A stretch of DNA of 64,000 nt from Phorcus lineatus (GCA_921293015.1 OV121086.1:39635402-39699401), one strand, 5' to 3'; positions 11,505 through 24,231 are shown, numbered from the stretch's first letter. The notes: generated by a model not told the origin, from the letters alone. Made by a program: numbers and translations.

Positions 11505-14500
11505 TCACATGATGATCTGAGGATCGGGTACAGACTCTGATATTGACTTGTGAGGGAGGATACGACCCCCATTCACGTACAGTTCATCCTTTACAATCAC
11601 GTCTTCACCAAGCACACATACATTTTCCATTCTCACCTGAAAGAGAACATAACAGTAGTTCAGTAAACTTCAATACATCATATGCAAAGGTAGGCCGTTG
11701 CACATGCACATCGATTAAAAAATGAAACTTGAAAAATTGAAGTTTTACCATTGCCACAAAGGGAATGGCTCATTTAAAATTCTGAAAATGACTAAAAGCA
11801 ATATATATGGCTCATTGTCAAATCTGTATTTCCCAATCCCTGAGCCATATGTAAAGTTAAGTGTGGTTCTGGGGCAAACAACGTGGTTAATTCTAGGAGA
11901 CAATAATTAAAACAAGGTCAAAGTACTGTAACTTTCAAAAGGCTGAATTAAATGAAAGGAAGAAATTAAGACAATTGATTCACTGATATAACTCTAAGTT
12001 GTTAATAACAATTTTAGAAACAACAAAAGCTTTTGAGACTGTGACTACCGTTACCTCATTTGCACTTGGCTAGGTAAAAAAAGTTAGTTATTGTTTCAGC
12101 CATGGGCTGTGTTTGGTAAACAAAATTATTTACTAAATCAAACTCTTTTAAAATCACATGTAGGTATAATGTTAACTTCAATTCTACATTAGAAGTACCA
12201 CATGCCTTTTCAGTTTATGATCTACCTTTCATAAATTCGAACAAAGCAAGATCATGAATTTGCTGAAAGCAGGACTTACCCAGTTTCCGACTGTACACCG
12301 CCACCCAATGATACAAGACTCCAGCCATGAGTGAGATTTGATTATAGCACCTTTGAGCACTGTGCAGCGTTTTATACAGACACCGTCTTCTATCACAACA
12401 TCGGGACCCACTGTAACATTTGGGCCTATTCTACAGTTGTTTCCGATTTTTGCACTGGGATCCTGAGGAAGATAGGAAGATAATCAGTCAATGAAGTATT
12501 ACTCGCCAAGAATGAAGTATTTCAATCCAAGATTGAAGAATTTCAATCCAAGAATGAAGTATTTCAATCCACGATTGAAGTATTACAAGCAAAGAATGAA
12601 GTATTACAAGCAATGAATAACCTATTACAAGCAATAAATAACCTATTACAAGCAATGAATGACCTATTAAAAGCAATGAATGAAGTAATGAATGAATGGT
12701 AAATTTACAACATCAATTAACCCCAATCCTATATCCAACCAAATACATCTTTGCTCAAACAAAGCTAACTGTAACCAATCTTGAACTAGCAAACCATTTA
12801 GGAGGTTTTTCTTGATGCAGAAACATTCAACGCTGATACAAGAATTCTACTTACTATAAGAACATTTCCTACAATGGAGGGTCCCTGATGCAGCTTCTCT
12901 GGCTCCTTGTGTTTGAGTGAGTTCAGGTACAAGCACATCCCTGTGAGGAAATCTTTCGGTTGACCAACATCCATCCAGAAACCTGGTAAATTAATCAATT
13001 TCTGTTGACAGACGCTACTTACAAAGATTAATGGAATCGAAAGAGTGCTAAATGACAACATATGCTAGGCTTCCTACCAAAATGTCATTTGTAGAAACAT
13101 CTTAACTACGGATATTCTAAGGTCAGTAAGACAAATAGTGATAACTGAAAAGGTTTATTTGAATACAACAGGTATAATAATCCTTAAAAGGACAAGAAAC
13201 ATTGTGATTAGAGCATGTAAAATGGTAAAAGCAAATTTCTTCTGATCAAATGGTAATGATATTGTAATTCAATGAAATATTCTAATTGACAAAACTCATC
13301 AAAACTAACCTTGTAGTTCCATTGCATAAAGGTTATTGTCTTGTGCCATAAAAGGGAAAACCTCTTTCTCAATGGAGGTAGGCCGAAGCTATAAGAAACA
13401 GAACTTCTTATTAAACATTGACCAGAATTTTCTGATTAATAATGAGGTGATTGGTTCTGAAAGACCCCTCCACTTAAATGATGGTTCCCAACACATCTAT
13501 GAAAACAAATATTAAATTTATTCACTTTTTAATACCAATGGTGAACAAATATCAAACAAACATTTATTATTTTTTGTATGACAGGATTTGTATTACTGTT
13601 CAGATTCAAAATTTAAACACCTTTTTTAAAGCTAACACTGTTAAACATTTACATATTAAGGTGACTTAGATGTAAAATTAAGATCACAGCCATACTGTCA
13701 ATTCAAGGTTAAGTCTTATTCAAACAAACCTGTATCCGTTTTAGCATGGACGGACTGAATATGTACATTCCAGCATTGATTTTGTTCGATACATATTCTT
13801 GAGGTTTTTCTACAAAGCGGTTGATTCTGCCATTCTCTGCATCATACACCACAACACCATATTTAGATGGTTCTTCCACCTTTGTAACCTGAAAAATGAA
13901 ATCCAGTTGGAAAATAAAACGTTTGCTTTTTGACACTTGTGATACTTATGTTGTACAATAGTGTTCAAAATTGGACATTAACTGTCAAGATTATCTTGTG
14001 TTCGAAATTTGGTACAAACCTCAGGAGATTTAAGATTTTGAAGAGGATCCTCCTTGAGTGATTATTGTTAAATAACAAAAAGAAACATATTTTCATGCCA
14101 AAGGAGGTTCCAGTCTCAGGGATTGGGATAGACACCTTTGACAATGGGTAATTTTCAGAGCTTTTAGTTATTTTCTGAATTTTGGATGGGCCATTCCCCT
14201 TTATAGCAATAGTCAAATTTTAAATTTCAATGGGCCCTTTTTCATCCAATTTGCAAAATGGCTCATGTCCCCTGCCTTTCCCAATCCCTGCAGTCTGAAA
14301 AAGAATCAAAGGTTTATATCGTTACTTACAACAATGGTTCCTTCTTTGCCGTGGTTCTTATGGTAGAGCAACATGTCTTTGAAGGGGAAGTCACAGATGA
14401 TGTCACTGTTCAGAACAAAGAACGGATCCTCATCTTGTGTGAGCAAATCTCTTGCTAATGCAAGAGGACCAGCTGCAAATATTGAGAAAATTTTGCATAT

Positions 14501-16232
14501 TTTGAAGATTTATTTATTTTAAATGTTCCCTAATAAACATCAGTTAATGCCAAATTTATTATCTCAATTGGGTCGACACATCTCAGTTCTAAACCCAATC
14601 ATCTGTGACCAAAAAGGTCCAAGTTAGTATCTTTAAAACAAAGGCTTGCTTTTTAAAAGAAAATTAAATCCAGCTTGATGGCGACTTTAATATTCCTCCA
14701 AAATACATTTTGGTGATTATATATTTGAACAACATACATCATTCAGTGATAAACATATCAAATGTCACAAAACAGTTCACGGTTCAAATTGACTTGCTAT
14801 ACTCTTATGAGAAACTGACGGGTCACATAGATGATATCAAAAGATAACAACACATACCTGTACCAAGAGGTTCTTCCTCTAAGGATATCGTAATCTTTAT
14901 CCCAAGCTACAACAGAAACAACCTTATTAGAAGATTGGAGAAAACAATGTGAAAAATAGGTTTATTCCTTTTGGAGATTACTTTACTTATGGAAGTGTTG
15001 TGGCAATGATAAAGTCTGCAAGATCACTATTCTCTCTGTTCAACTAATCTAATCACAACTAAATCTGTGAATGAGAATACTTTAAAATACAGGCAAACAA
15101 TTGCACAGGAATACTGCAAGATCAGCAGTTTATCATGCAGTATCTCCAAAAGATATCAGAATACTGACATCAATTCAGCCTTAAGTGTAAAGATACATGG
15201 TACCATAGTGTTGAGAAATGTGATATATCTGACCATATACCTATCATGGCATTATGATGCACATTCTAGAGATCAATACATGATACCATAGTGTTGAGAA
15301 CTGTGGTATATCTGACCATTTACCTATATATAAAACATTTCAGGGGGTTTGACACCTAAACCTCCACTTGGATTTCTTTTTTTAAATCTACCGTATAATA
15401 GGTAATCCAGATTGTAAAATCTGATTGTAAAATCCAGATTGGGAAATCCAGGGGTATCCCCAAATGAACCCCCCAACCCCCTTTCAAAATTCCTGGATCC
15501 ACCACTGGAATGTTTAGATTGTTGTGCTTACACAGTTAACATGGTAATTCTGTAACTCTCACCTGTTGTTCGAGACACTTCAGTTCCTTCTCCATCTGCT
15601 CAGCCCTGTAACTCACAGCTAGGATGATGTGTTTAACACCTGCCTGAAATACACAACATATTGATTATTCTCTCATCTCAGCAAATCAATTATTTTTGCG
15701 GTAAAACACTAGAAACATCTGCTCAAGGTGTGTAACTGACACTTGCATATATGCACATAGGAACAGAGGAAGATATCAAGACCTTAGGACCAAGCATTAT
15801 TAATTGCAATAGCTTATGTTTGGTTTCAAATTCTAACTGTCTGAATGTAATCATGAAGAGAAATGTTGGATAAAAATGTAAAAGGTTGAAAGAACATTAT
15901 AAAGGATTAGTTAAATTTATTTGACATTGAAGAAAAAAGAATAAAAAACTACAAGGAACACTATGTTAAAAGTGTCAAGCAAAAGACTTATTTTTAATCT
16001 TTTTTTTATTCATTGACACAAATCAGGAGAAAAACAGGCAAAAATTATATACTGTTTTAAAATTATGAGTCTTATTGATTTATCAAATGGGAAATAAAGT
16101 TACCTCAACGAGGGCTTCAACTTGGTGCAACAACATGGGCTTATTGCCAAACTCCACCAGCGGTTTAGCTTTGCTGAGTGTAAGTGGCCGCAATCGGGTA
16201 CCATACCCACCAACCAAAATCAGAGCCTTCAT
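11505..16232 (-). CDS. GMPPB: Mannose-1-phosphate guanylyltransferase catalytic subunit beta (GDP-mannose pyrophosphorylase B)
   Basis: Nine exons on the minus strand join in phase: 16232-16104, 15643-15563, 14906-14858, 14472-14330, 13888-13730, 13388-13310, 12982-12855, 12462-12280 and 11636-11505. The 360-codon product equals the usual animal length. The enzyme makes GDP-mannose from mannose-1-phosphate and GTP in the cytosol, supplying N-glycosylation, O-mannosylation and GPI anchors. The start [18 protein letters not shown] carries the nucleotidyltransferase signature [11 protein letters not shown], with the family Lys in [22 protein letters not shown] (exon 4) and [14 protein letters not shown] (exon 5) are typical family blocks. 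Left-handed beta-helix hexapeptides fill exons 7-9, ending [10 protein letters not shown]. No break or missing key residue was seen, so the gene looks intact. Introns contain family 1 inverted-repeat copies (introns 4 and 8) and a 21-base minisatellite (intron 7). Confidence 0.97.
11690..11842 (+). mobile_element. Family 1 inverted-repeat element, degenerate copy D
   Basis: The 3' two thirds match copies A and C: GAAGTTTTACCATTGC, GGGAATGGCTCATTTAAAA, TTCTGAAAATGACTAAAAG and the terminal TTTCCCAATCCCTG. The 5' end is eroded or truncated. It lies in GMPPB intron 8. Confidence 0.7.
12487..12695. repeat. 21-base minisatellite in GMPPB intron 7
   Basis: There are about nine tandem units of 21 bases. 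Early units read CAATCCAAGAATGAAGTATTT and later ones CAAGCAATGAATAACCTATTA, so the array changes gradually along its length. The period is a multiple of three, which keeps a long minus-strand frame open with a 7-residue periodicity. I do not regard that frame as coding, because the flanking GMPPB exons splice across it. Confidence 0.9.
14111..14296 (-). mobile_element. Family 1 inverted-repeat element, copy B with 6-bp target duplication
   Basis: The element spans 14117-14290 and is inverted relative to copies A and C. It starts CAGGGATTGGGATAG and ends CCTTTCCCAATCCCTG. It is flanked by a perfect direct repeat CAGTCT at 14111-14116 and 14291-14296, the expected footprint of a 6-bp target-site duplication. 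It lies in GMPPB intron 4, close to exon 4. Confidence 0.9.
15195..15330. repeat. Short tandem duplication in GMPPB intron 2
   Basis: The block ACCATAGTGTTGAGAA followed by TATATCTGACCAT and ACCTAT occurs twice, about 84 bases apart. The intervening sequence has no recognised content. Confidence 0.7.
15343..15512. repeat. Probable fragment of an interspersed element (GMPPB intron 2)
   Basis: A G/C-homopolymer-rich block in AT-rich DNA, with repeated AATCCAGATTG and TGTAAAATC motifs. It ends in CCTGGATCCACCACTGG, which resembles a transposon terminus common in invertebrate genomes. A matching opposite terminus was not found, so it is probably truncated. Attribution rests on general familiarity only. 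Confidence 0.4.
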
Positions 16233-17200
16233 ATTTCCTAGACCTTGAACAGAAACCAAACATCTTTAATTGAAAAATTATTGTTGAAAAAAAAACTTAA
16301 TTAACAACATGATTAAATTTTTCCTTTTATTTAATGAGTCTTTTGGAATTAGACACATTTTGGATATTGGATTAAAATTATTCTTTTATGAGAAAATTTT
16401 CAAACAGTTTGAGATATTCACACCCACACAATTTCAAGTTTTCTGTATTCTTGAAAAAAGGAACAAATAACATTATGTCTCAAATAAACTGGGACTTTAC
16501 ACAAAGATACTAGGACAAAACCAAGCTTGAGCTATACAAAACATTTCCAGTACATTTTGGTCATAGAAATTATTCATCAAATATTTCAAACAACACTTAT
16601 CAAATGCATTCACGAAAAATAACTTTTGATGTTGCTTAATTCATATTCTAAACATAAAAATAGTTTTTATCACTGACTATCAAGAGTGACATACTCTTTG
16701 AAACTAACACGAAAAATGCTAATTTGAAGACTTCTGCATCAAATATTAGCAATGAAGACACGTAAATCAGAAGAAAAATAACATCTACACTAGAACATTT
16801 AATTAGTTCATGTTGAACATACTTATTTTGATGTAAATGTTTATTAGTGTTCATTGTATTCAAAACAATGTACATAATCATTTATTAGCTGCACTAAACT
16901 ACAAATGTTATCGCTTATCGAAATTGTCAAAATTTAAGGACCATTGTTGAAATCAAAATGACAGATTTCAATAAAAATAAAAAATTTCCATTAATAACAA
17001 AAAGTTTAAAATAAACTCTTTGTCATATTTCAGCAGAGATATTAATTCAGAGGTTTTAAAGAGGACAAGAAACATATGTAAAAATAATCTTTGTTCAATA
17101 GGCATATATAATAGCATAAACAATAAATTTTGCTTTTTCAGTCCTTTTTTTCCACCCCTCCCTTTCTTCCTTTGTAGTTACAATGTTCTATCGTAAACAA

Positions 17201-17672
17201 TTCATCAGGGCTCCAGATAGGATGCGTATCTGCGTAAAATACGCACGGGTAATTCATACATATGCATTAAGAATGAAATCAATGAGTGACAGTTACGCAC
17301 AACCTTCCCTGAATACGAGTCAGATATTTGTATACAGGAGCGATCGTGACTTGTCAAAATAAAGTTTCATTTCAACATATCTGATCTTTACATTTTAAAA
17401 AGTAGTCAACTTGATGCCAACCTGTATGTAAACACAGATTACCAAGTTTATATCCTGTTAAAGATAAATTTCTCGTTTATTTGCAGCTTAAACGTGTGGA
17501 AAATATAATCAATGACTATCATCGAAAAAGATGCTAACTTGAAATGAGGATCTGAAAACGATAAATCTTGAAATACTCCTATTTTTTTTCATGTGGTAAT
17601 TTTACTCCTGTATATTTATCTTGAGGAGTGAAATACTCCTGAGTTCAAATAATTATCTGGAGGCTTGTTCAT
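17201..17672. mobile_element. 462-bp inverted-repeat element with 5-bp target duplication
   Basis: The element spans 17206-17667. Its left end CAGGGCTCCAGATA pairs with the right end TATCTGGAGGCTTG at 12 of 14 positions. A perfect direct repeat TTCAT flanks it (17201-17205 and 17668-17672). It has no coding capacity, so it is a non-autonomous element. It contains two GAAATACTCCT motifs near its 3' end. The superfamily is not assigned. Confidence 0.85.
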
Positions 17673-17813
17673 ACTACACCGTAAAAAAATTATAATACTC
17701 AAAACAATCAAAACATTAAATGTAATTGTTAAATAAACACATATATGTACTTTACAGCTATTTTACACATTCTATCCTGGTGACCCTCTTGCCATTAAAG
17801 TTTTTAAGAGACG

Positions 17814-18000
17814 GTTCTCCAGGGATTGGGAAAGGCAGGGGCCATGAGCCATTTTGCACATTGGATGAAAAAATGGCCCATTCAAATTTGAAATTTTACC
17901 ATTGCTACTAAGGGGAATGGCTCATTCAAAATTCTGAAAATGACTAAAAGTTTTATAGATGGCCCATTATCAAAGGTGTCTTTCCCAATCCCTGGTTCTC
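17814..18000 (+). mobile_element. Family 1 inverted-repeat element, copy C with 6-bp target duplication
   Basis: The element spans 17820-17994, with ends CAGGGATTGGGAAAGG and CTTTCCCAATCCCTG. Perfect GTTCTC repeats flank it at 17814-17819 and 17995-18000. Three internal GGCCCATT/GGCTCATT blocks lie about 45 bases apart. It is non-coding and is the best-preserved copy in the window. Confidence 0.92.
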
Positions 18001-21000
18001 TAAGGTATATGATGCGGAAACAAATGTTACTGACGCTGACACATTGGTTTCAGACAGCAAACATTACTGGCATGTCCAAAACAAACAATGAAAAGTAAAT
18101 CTATTCATTGGTTCTTCAATATGAAGCGTTGACATGGTATAACAAAGAACTGTTGATAAGTCTTATCATTATAAGTAACTTTGTCACAAAAATTTTAAAT
18201 ACTACTTCTGTGACCTACAATTCTGAACCTGTTGGAAACATGGTTAACTTTGTATGCTCCAACTGTTCTTATAAACACATATTTCTAGAGCAAATTACAA
18301 GCAATACAAAGAATGAATCTCAACTCTACAATTGTGGCATAAAGTCTGGATTTTCAAGATTGTTTGCCCATCCATTCTTGAGTGAATGAATGAAATGATT
18401 AAATCTTAAAAAGTATAGATATTACTTATATCATTTTTTCATGTGCAAACATGTTCCTTGTCAATACAGAGAATTTAGCAGTGGAATGAATAAGAATAGC
18501 AACTTCTTAAATATGATTCTCAACTAAGACACAATGTTTCACTGTATACCTTTTCTCCTTCATCAAATGATCACAAAGAGTGTGACGACTAAAATTGTGT
18601 GTCTCTTTACAATTAACGGTTCTAATCCTAATCTCATTTTCCTACTTACATTCATGCCTAACAATCTAACACGCATCTAAACATCACAATCTAACAAACA
18701 TTTAAAAATATGTATTTAAACAATAAAAAAAGAGTTAATTAAAAAGATTAAACATAGACTTAATTTTTACACAAAAAAAGTCTGTAACATTTGGGAGAAG
18801 AATGAAAATGCAAAAATAGCTGCGCTAAAACCAAACTCTGGGTTAACTAAATTAATTTATGAAAAAATAATCAATTAACACCAATACATGAAGTTGACAT
18901 TAAATATTTAAATCTTCACATTCTGTTAAAGAAGTCAAAGGTGTAGAGGAATATACAAAGAAATACCTTGCTTCATGTTGCTTGTCAAGTTGGTTTGTGT
19001 GAACTTGAAAGGCTTTCAAATATTTATAACCTGATCAGTATACAATCTCAACTCCTCGATCAATGGACAAGCTAATGCCATATGTAAAGCCTTTGTTCAT
19101 TGGTCGAGGCTCTCACGACGACCTCTCAATCACAAAAATTCAAAACAGGACATTATAGGGCTTAAGGTACAGCAAGATGCAATCAGCGAACAATATTGTT
19201 ACTAGGTAGATTTTAGACCTAATATAAAGGCATGTCTACTACTTAGTATGCTAGGCTGGAAAACAATGAACTTAATTACTCAGATTTCTAATTACCTAGT
19301 AACATTTGTAATTAATTATTCTGTTGTGAGCTAATTGATATGTTCAATTATTAATCTCATTAGAGTCTTGGTTATTATTCAGTATGTTAGTTTGCTAACT
19401 CATGGTTGTTATGGAGATTTGTAAATATAAGAGTCTTTATAAATGACATTCTACTGGTCTAACATTAATTACAGGGTTGGAAATACATAGTATTCCAATA
19501 GCCGATGGACAGTAGGAAGAAGCTTGGCCACAGGATATGGAAATAGTTAAGAATTCCATGAGGTCATGTAGATGTATACCCAAAGGAAAAAGTTAAGGAC
19601 CACTCCTTGTATGGTGCTTTCATACTGATTATTTTGGTGGTCCTTAATTTTGGACAGCTGAAATGCATTTTTGCTTGTACTTCAAGTGCATTAGTCCTCA
19701 CAGCTTTTACAAAGATAAGGCTTATTTCCACCTTTGAATCTTAATATGGTCAAATTCCATGGACAAAATGATCTCATGGCTACCCCACTCTCCTACTACA
19801 GATTGAGCCAATAGCATTTGCTTCCTTGACTAAATATATTCCAGGTTCAAAGTTGTTTGGCTCTTTCGAAAATAACTCAAGTGAGAAATAAGTTGAAATG
19901 ATGAAGTTTATTGACAATATGGTATGCTTAAGGGGTACATATTAAAGATAGCTGGATTTTGACTGCAAAAAGTAAACTTGGTTGAAAGAAATATTTTGTA
20001 CCGCAATACTAAAAGGGTTAGGCTATACAATATGCCACTCATCCAACAGCGCTAGACCCCAAATATAAAATAATAGTTACATACCTATCTATACAACGTA
20101 TAAAAAGAAGGTGTGATAGGGTTGGGGCATCTTACTCTCAGGAAAAATAATTATTTTATCAACTATTCGGTGAATGTGCCTTATATGCCTAACTTCAAAG
20201 CCTTGCAAATACCTTCAGAAATTTAGTACTCTACTCTATATAGCTCATGCTTTGATGAGTCTAATTCCATTACCTGACTTAATTCCAATCTATTTCAACA
20301 TGAGATAACAGTAAGAATATTATTGGATTATTCAACAAAAATATATCTAAAAACTGGTGCTTTATGAGTGATTTAACAAACTAGACAAGATGTAATAATT
20401 ACTGATTGTTCACAACAATTCATAGCCAAGCGGGCACAAAAATACCTGGTAAATAGCATTATGCTTAAGTTTTCAACAATGTCAGGGAATTACAGTTTTT
20501 CTGAAAACATGATTCTGACAGAACTTCTTTCAGTTCATTCTCTCAATGAGTCTAGCATACATGTGTTATCCAGACTTCAAAACAAATAGTGTTTTTTATT
20601 TCATAATGGTTAACATGAAACCTAACATTTTTAAATGTGGTTTGTTCTACTATTTTGTTCATATAAGATTGTCTTACTTATAATATATTTGAAAATAAAC
20701 ACGTTAGGAATTGCAGGGATTACATTTCACTGCGCTAATGAAACTCTTGACATAAGAGAGTTTGTTGCCCATGAATACAATGTCCGAGTTAACTTGCAAC
20801 TCGCCGTCTTAAAAATAGCTTGGGTAAGAAAAACAATTCCTAACAAGAAGCTCGGAATTACCGTTTTACTGTCCCTCGTGAATTTATTGTAATAAATTTC
20901 TCACTAAAGCTCAGATTTTATCACAATAATCCACTCAGGACAGATAAACATTCTTGTTGATTATTCTTATACTGCCGTGTCGGGTAAAGATACACGCCGG

Positions 21001-21463
21001 GTAAAGATATGCACTCGCACAAAACTGAACCTAGTAAAGCAGGATGAGTGTTAGCTTGTAATAGATTTATGCCTATGCAACTTTATGGAATTTAGAAGAT
21101 ATCATGAAGTTTTGAAAAGGTAAAAAGGACTTAATTGTTGATTATTGGCACAAAATTGGTAAAAAGTGACACAATTCCTAGCAAACATATCGTCATCAAA
21201 CAGTTTGCCTTAAGACATAACAATTGTCATTGGAAACAAAAATATTGATCCGACTATCCGTTTTTCCATATCTGAACTTCAGAAAACAGTTTTTAAATCT
21301 ATCAAAATCATAATATTGGAAATGTTAGTTGGATTCAAACCTTGCGTGTGTATCTTTAGCCTACACGTGCCCACCTACGGGAAACAGGGGGTAGTTGTTA
21401 GAAAACTTTCAGTGACACTGACAAACACATTTCAGCATGCATATCCTACATGCATATTTTACA
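18001..21463. other. Intergenic stretch with no recognised gene
   Basis: Only short random frames occur here, and none has a recognisable domain or splice-consistent neighbours. At about 20970-21010 there is a short doublet GGGTAAAGATA. The 16233-17200 stretch upstream of GMPPB is likewise AT-rich with no supported content, and should hold the GMPPB promoter and 5' UTR. Confidence 0.5.
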
Positions 21464-21869
21464 TTAAAGAGCCATTCCATCAGTTGTTGGAGTCAAATTA
21501 CCAAACTTAATCAATGGTGTCATTTGATCGCGAAGATGAAGATAGAACGTCGCAATTATGATCGAAAACCGGACAGTGGCACGCGTCAAATAGTCAAACG
21601 TAATTTTGGAGACTTATCTAAAACAGCCAGGAGGGCAGTTAGGAGTTAATAGTGTTTGTTAGGTTATATAACTATTATATAACTAGTATCCATGTATATG
21701 TATCTTACCAACTCTTTACAGTTTTAAAATCCACCTCCATCTCTTCAAATTATCCTATGACTGTTAACTTGTATATCTATCTAGTAAACTAGCCTCACCG
21801 TTGGTGTTTTATCTTTGTAGCACGTTGAGCATGCATTTGTGTGTGGATAACATGCGCAATATAAATATC

Positions 21870-21908
<39 letters not shown>

Positions 21909-22120
21909 CATCATCATATATTGGACGTGATATAGATCTACACCTCTGTGCATTTAAAAAGCTGTTTTTAGATTTTCATGGAAAACCAGTATTTGTCATA
22001 TATATGTCATTTGGACATTAAATGTAAAGATGTTTTGATTTTATATCACCATATATGACATTGAAGTTTGTATCAAAGGTAAATAATATGTTATAAAAAT
22101 CTGACAGAGTGGCTCTTTAA
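21464..22120 (+). mobile_element. TTAA-flanked element (family 2), copy 1, with internal insertion
   Basis: It starts TTAAAGAGCCATTCC and ends GAGTGGCTCTTTAA, an inverted repeat with TTAA at both outer ends. It shares CGCAATTATGATCGAAAACC, ATTTTCATGGAAAACCAG and ATATATGTCATTTGGACAT with copies 2 and 3. About 230 bases present only here (about 21690-21920) end in an (ATT)n tail. The 93 bases after it (22121-22213) also follow copy 2, so copies 1 and 2 belong to a larger duplication. TTAA ends suggest a Kolobok- or piggyBac-type non-autonomous element; this is inference. Confidence 0.8.
21690..21916 (+). mobile_element. Retroposed fragment with (ATT)n tail inside family 2 copy 1
   Basis: This segment is absent from copies 2 and 3 of the host element. 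It ends GCGCAATATAAATATCC followed by (ATT)n at 21871-21908 and a few ATC units. A tail of short repeats after a GCGC.ATATAAAT motif is typical of LINE/SINE 3' ends, so it is probably a short retroposon insertion. No internal coding or tRNA-like region was recognised. Confidence 0.55.
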
Positions 22121-22213
22121 TATTATCAGTGAAGCTCTAAACTTTAACAGTGACGTGGTTTTTATCCCATATACTGTATTTTTTCCGGAAGAATGAACAT
22201 GTATCTCTTAGGT

Positions 22214-23655
22214 GCCTAGCTTTACCTAACAGCACTGTATTATCTTTTATCCTGTTACCTATTTTCACTACAAGCCATGGAGGTTGAACTGAAATTATTT
22301 TTTTTTACTTATTTATGATGGCAATAGTAATATGTGACTTTGTCCTCTATCCGAAATGTTTTTCTTAAATTGGTGTCATATTATCACAATTAGTCCTGCC
22401 TATGAAACAAAATTTACACCTGCTAGTCCTGATTTTTGTATATGATGTAATCATGAGTGTCTTACCCATTACTATGTTGACCAGTCAGTTATTCATTTCG
22501 AAAAGATCCTTTACAGTGCAGTAAATTGTTGTTATTATTGTCAGACGCACATGGTATTATAAGTTACTTCAGTGTTTGAGAAAATACATTAAACAAAAAC
22601 AATTCTTATGTGAAAAGTAACAATTTGTTTTGATTTCATCATTTGATGCTCGGCAAAGTCGTGTTGAATAACAATCTCCTTTTCTATTTTTTTACTTAAA
22701 ATGAATGTCGTCTTAATAACATAACAAGTGTAAGAAATAGACAGCTCAAGAGGTAAATAAAGTTTCAAAATTAGAATATATGTCTTATTCAATAATAATC
22801 AATAGCATACACACCGACAGCGTTTTCGAGTACTTGTCAAAATATTTGTTGCTTGCCACGACGCTTCTAAAATCCAGAACGAGGCTAACCGGATATAAAA
22901 CCACACCCCCGTTTGCAATCGGAAACAATCGGCTGGAAACGTAACGCTACAGCATTGAGCAATACATAGAGAAGCAAAGAGCACCAGCGATCTTCCTTTT
23001 GGACCTATGGTGTCGTCTGCAACTTTCACTCATTTTATTAAAGGCAACAAAACATTTTAACCCTCAGAACTATTCTGAAACTGTAACTACTTCATACATT
23101 ATTAAAGTGTAACATTCACATAGGCTATTCTGAAAATAAGGCCTAATTTATTTTATTTTAAAGTGATTTAGAGTCGATCACAATTAATATCGCATCTGTT
23201 AAAAATTCATTTTCATATTCAAATTGCAGTGCCTTTGGTGAAAATCGGTCCAGTAAAGGGAAAGTTGAATAATTTACGAACAGTTACAATTTTGATCGAA
23301 AACCGGACAATGGAGACTATACCGAGACATGCAGGAGCGCGCCAATAAAATATAGGCCTACGTTTTGTTTTTAAATATCTAAAGCAGACCTGATTCAATT
23401 TAGATTTGAGTGTTTGATTGGTTATGTAACTAGAATTTATGAAACTGTGACATGGGATTTCGACTTGTGAATTCAATATACACTGTTGAATTTATGATTT
23501 GTCTTATTTACAAATAAAGTCATTAAAATGGTATAAGTAAGTTCTGGAGGGTGTTTTTTTTGTGTATTTGCAACGCATTACGATATTCTCTTTCAACTAC
23601 CGGTAGATAGATTGTAACACAGGCTTACACATATCTGTATAACTAGTTTGAATAA
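22214..23655. other. Intergenic stretch between repeat copies
   Basis: No supported gene. Around 23285-23310 there is a GATCGAAAACCGGACAATGG block resembling the core of the family 2 element, so a strongly diverged copy may lie here. A 76-residue minus-strand frame at 22799-23029 looks hydrophobic but has no supporting evidence. Confidence 0.4.
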
Positions 23656-24129
23656 TTAGGCGCCACTGTACTACGTGAGTTGTTGGAGTCATAAATGCCA
23701 AACTTAATCAATGGTGCCATTTGATCGTGAAGAATCGACTGTTACCAAAAGTAAACATTTTAAAGCTAATTCTTTTTGTACAGTGACAATATGAAGGTAG
23801 AGCGTCGCAATTATGATCGAAAACCGGACAGTGGCGCGCGTCAAATACTCAAACGTAATTTTGGAGACTTAGCCTATGTAAAACAGCCAGGAGGGCAGTT
23901 AGGAGTTGATATTGTTTGTTAGGTTATATAACTAGTATCCATGTATATTGGACGTGATATCTACACCTCTGTGCATTTATAAGGCTGTTTTTAGATTTTC
24001 ATGGAAAACCAGTATTTGTCATATATATGTCTTTTGGACATTAAAACAATTTTATATCACCATATATGACATTTAGGTTCGTATCAAAGGTAAATAATAT
24101 GTTAAGAAAATCACGGAGTGGCTCTTTAA
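23656..24129 (+). mobile_element. TTAA-flanked element (family 2), copy 2
   Basis: A diverged left end (GCGCCACTGTACTACGTGAG) leads into GTTGTTGGAGTC, then the family core, and ends ACGGAGTGGCTCTTTAA. It lacks the (ATT)n-tailed insertion of copy 1, so it gives that insertion an empty-site comparison. The following 93 bases match those after copy 1. Confidence 0.8.
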
Positions 24130-24231
24130 TATTATCAGTGAAGCTCTAAACTTTAACAGTGACGTGGTTTTTATCCCATATACTGTATTTTTTCCGGAAG
24201 AATGAACATGTATCTCTTAGGTGCGTAACTT

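Noticed and set aside
12488-12676. Open minus-strand frame with heptad-like repetition ([14 protein letters not shown])
   Set aside because: It is a by-product of the 21-base minisatellite in GMPPB intron 7, and the flanking exons splice exactly across it.
12487-12695. CRISPR-like regular repeats
   Set aside because: Units are contiguous without spacers, and the DNA is clearly nuclear eukaryotic.
21437-21649. Frame with ERRNYDRKPDSG present in several family 2 copies
   Set aside because: The similarity is at DNA level over the whole element, with indels that break the frame between copies and no continuing protein.
22799-23029. Hydrophobic minus-strand frame resembling a signal-peptide exon
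   Set aside because: No downstream exons, homology or promoter context support it.
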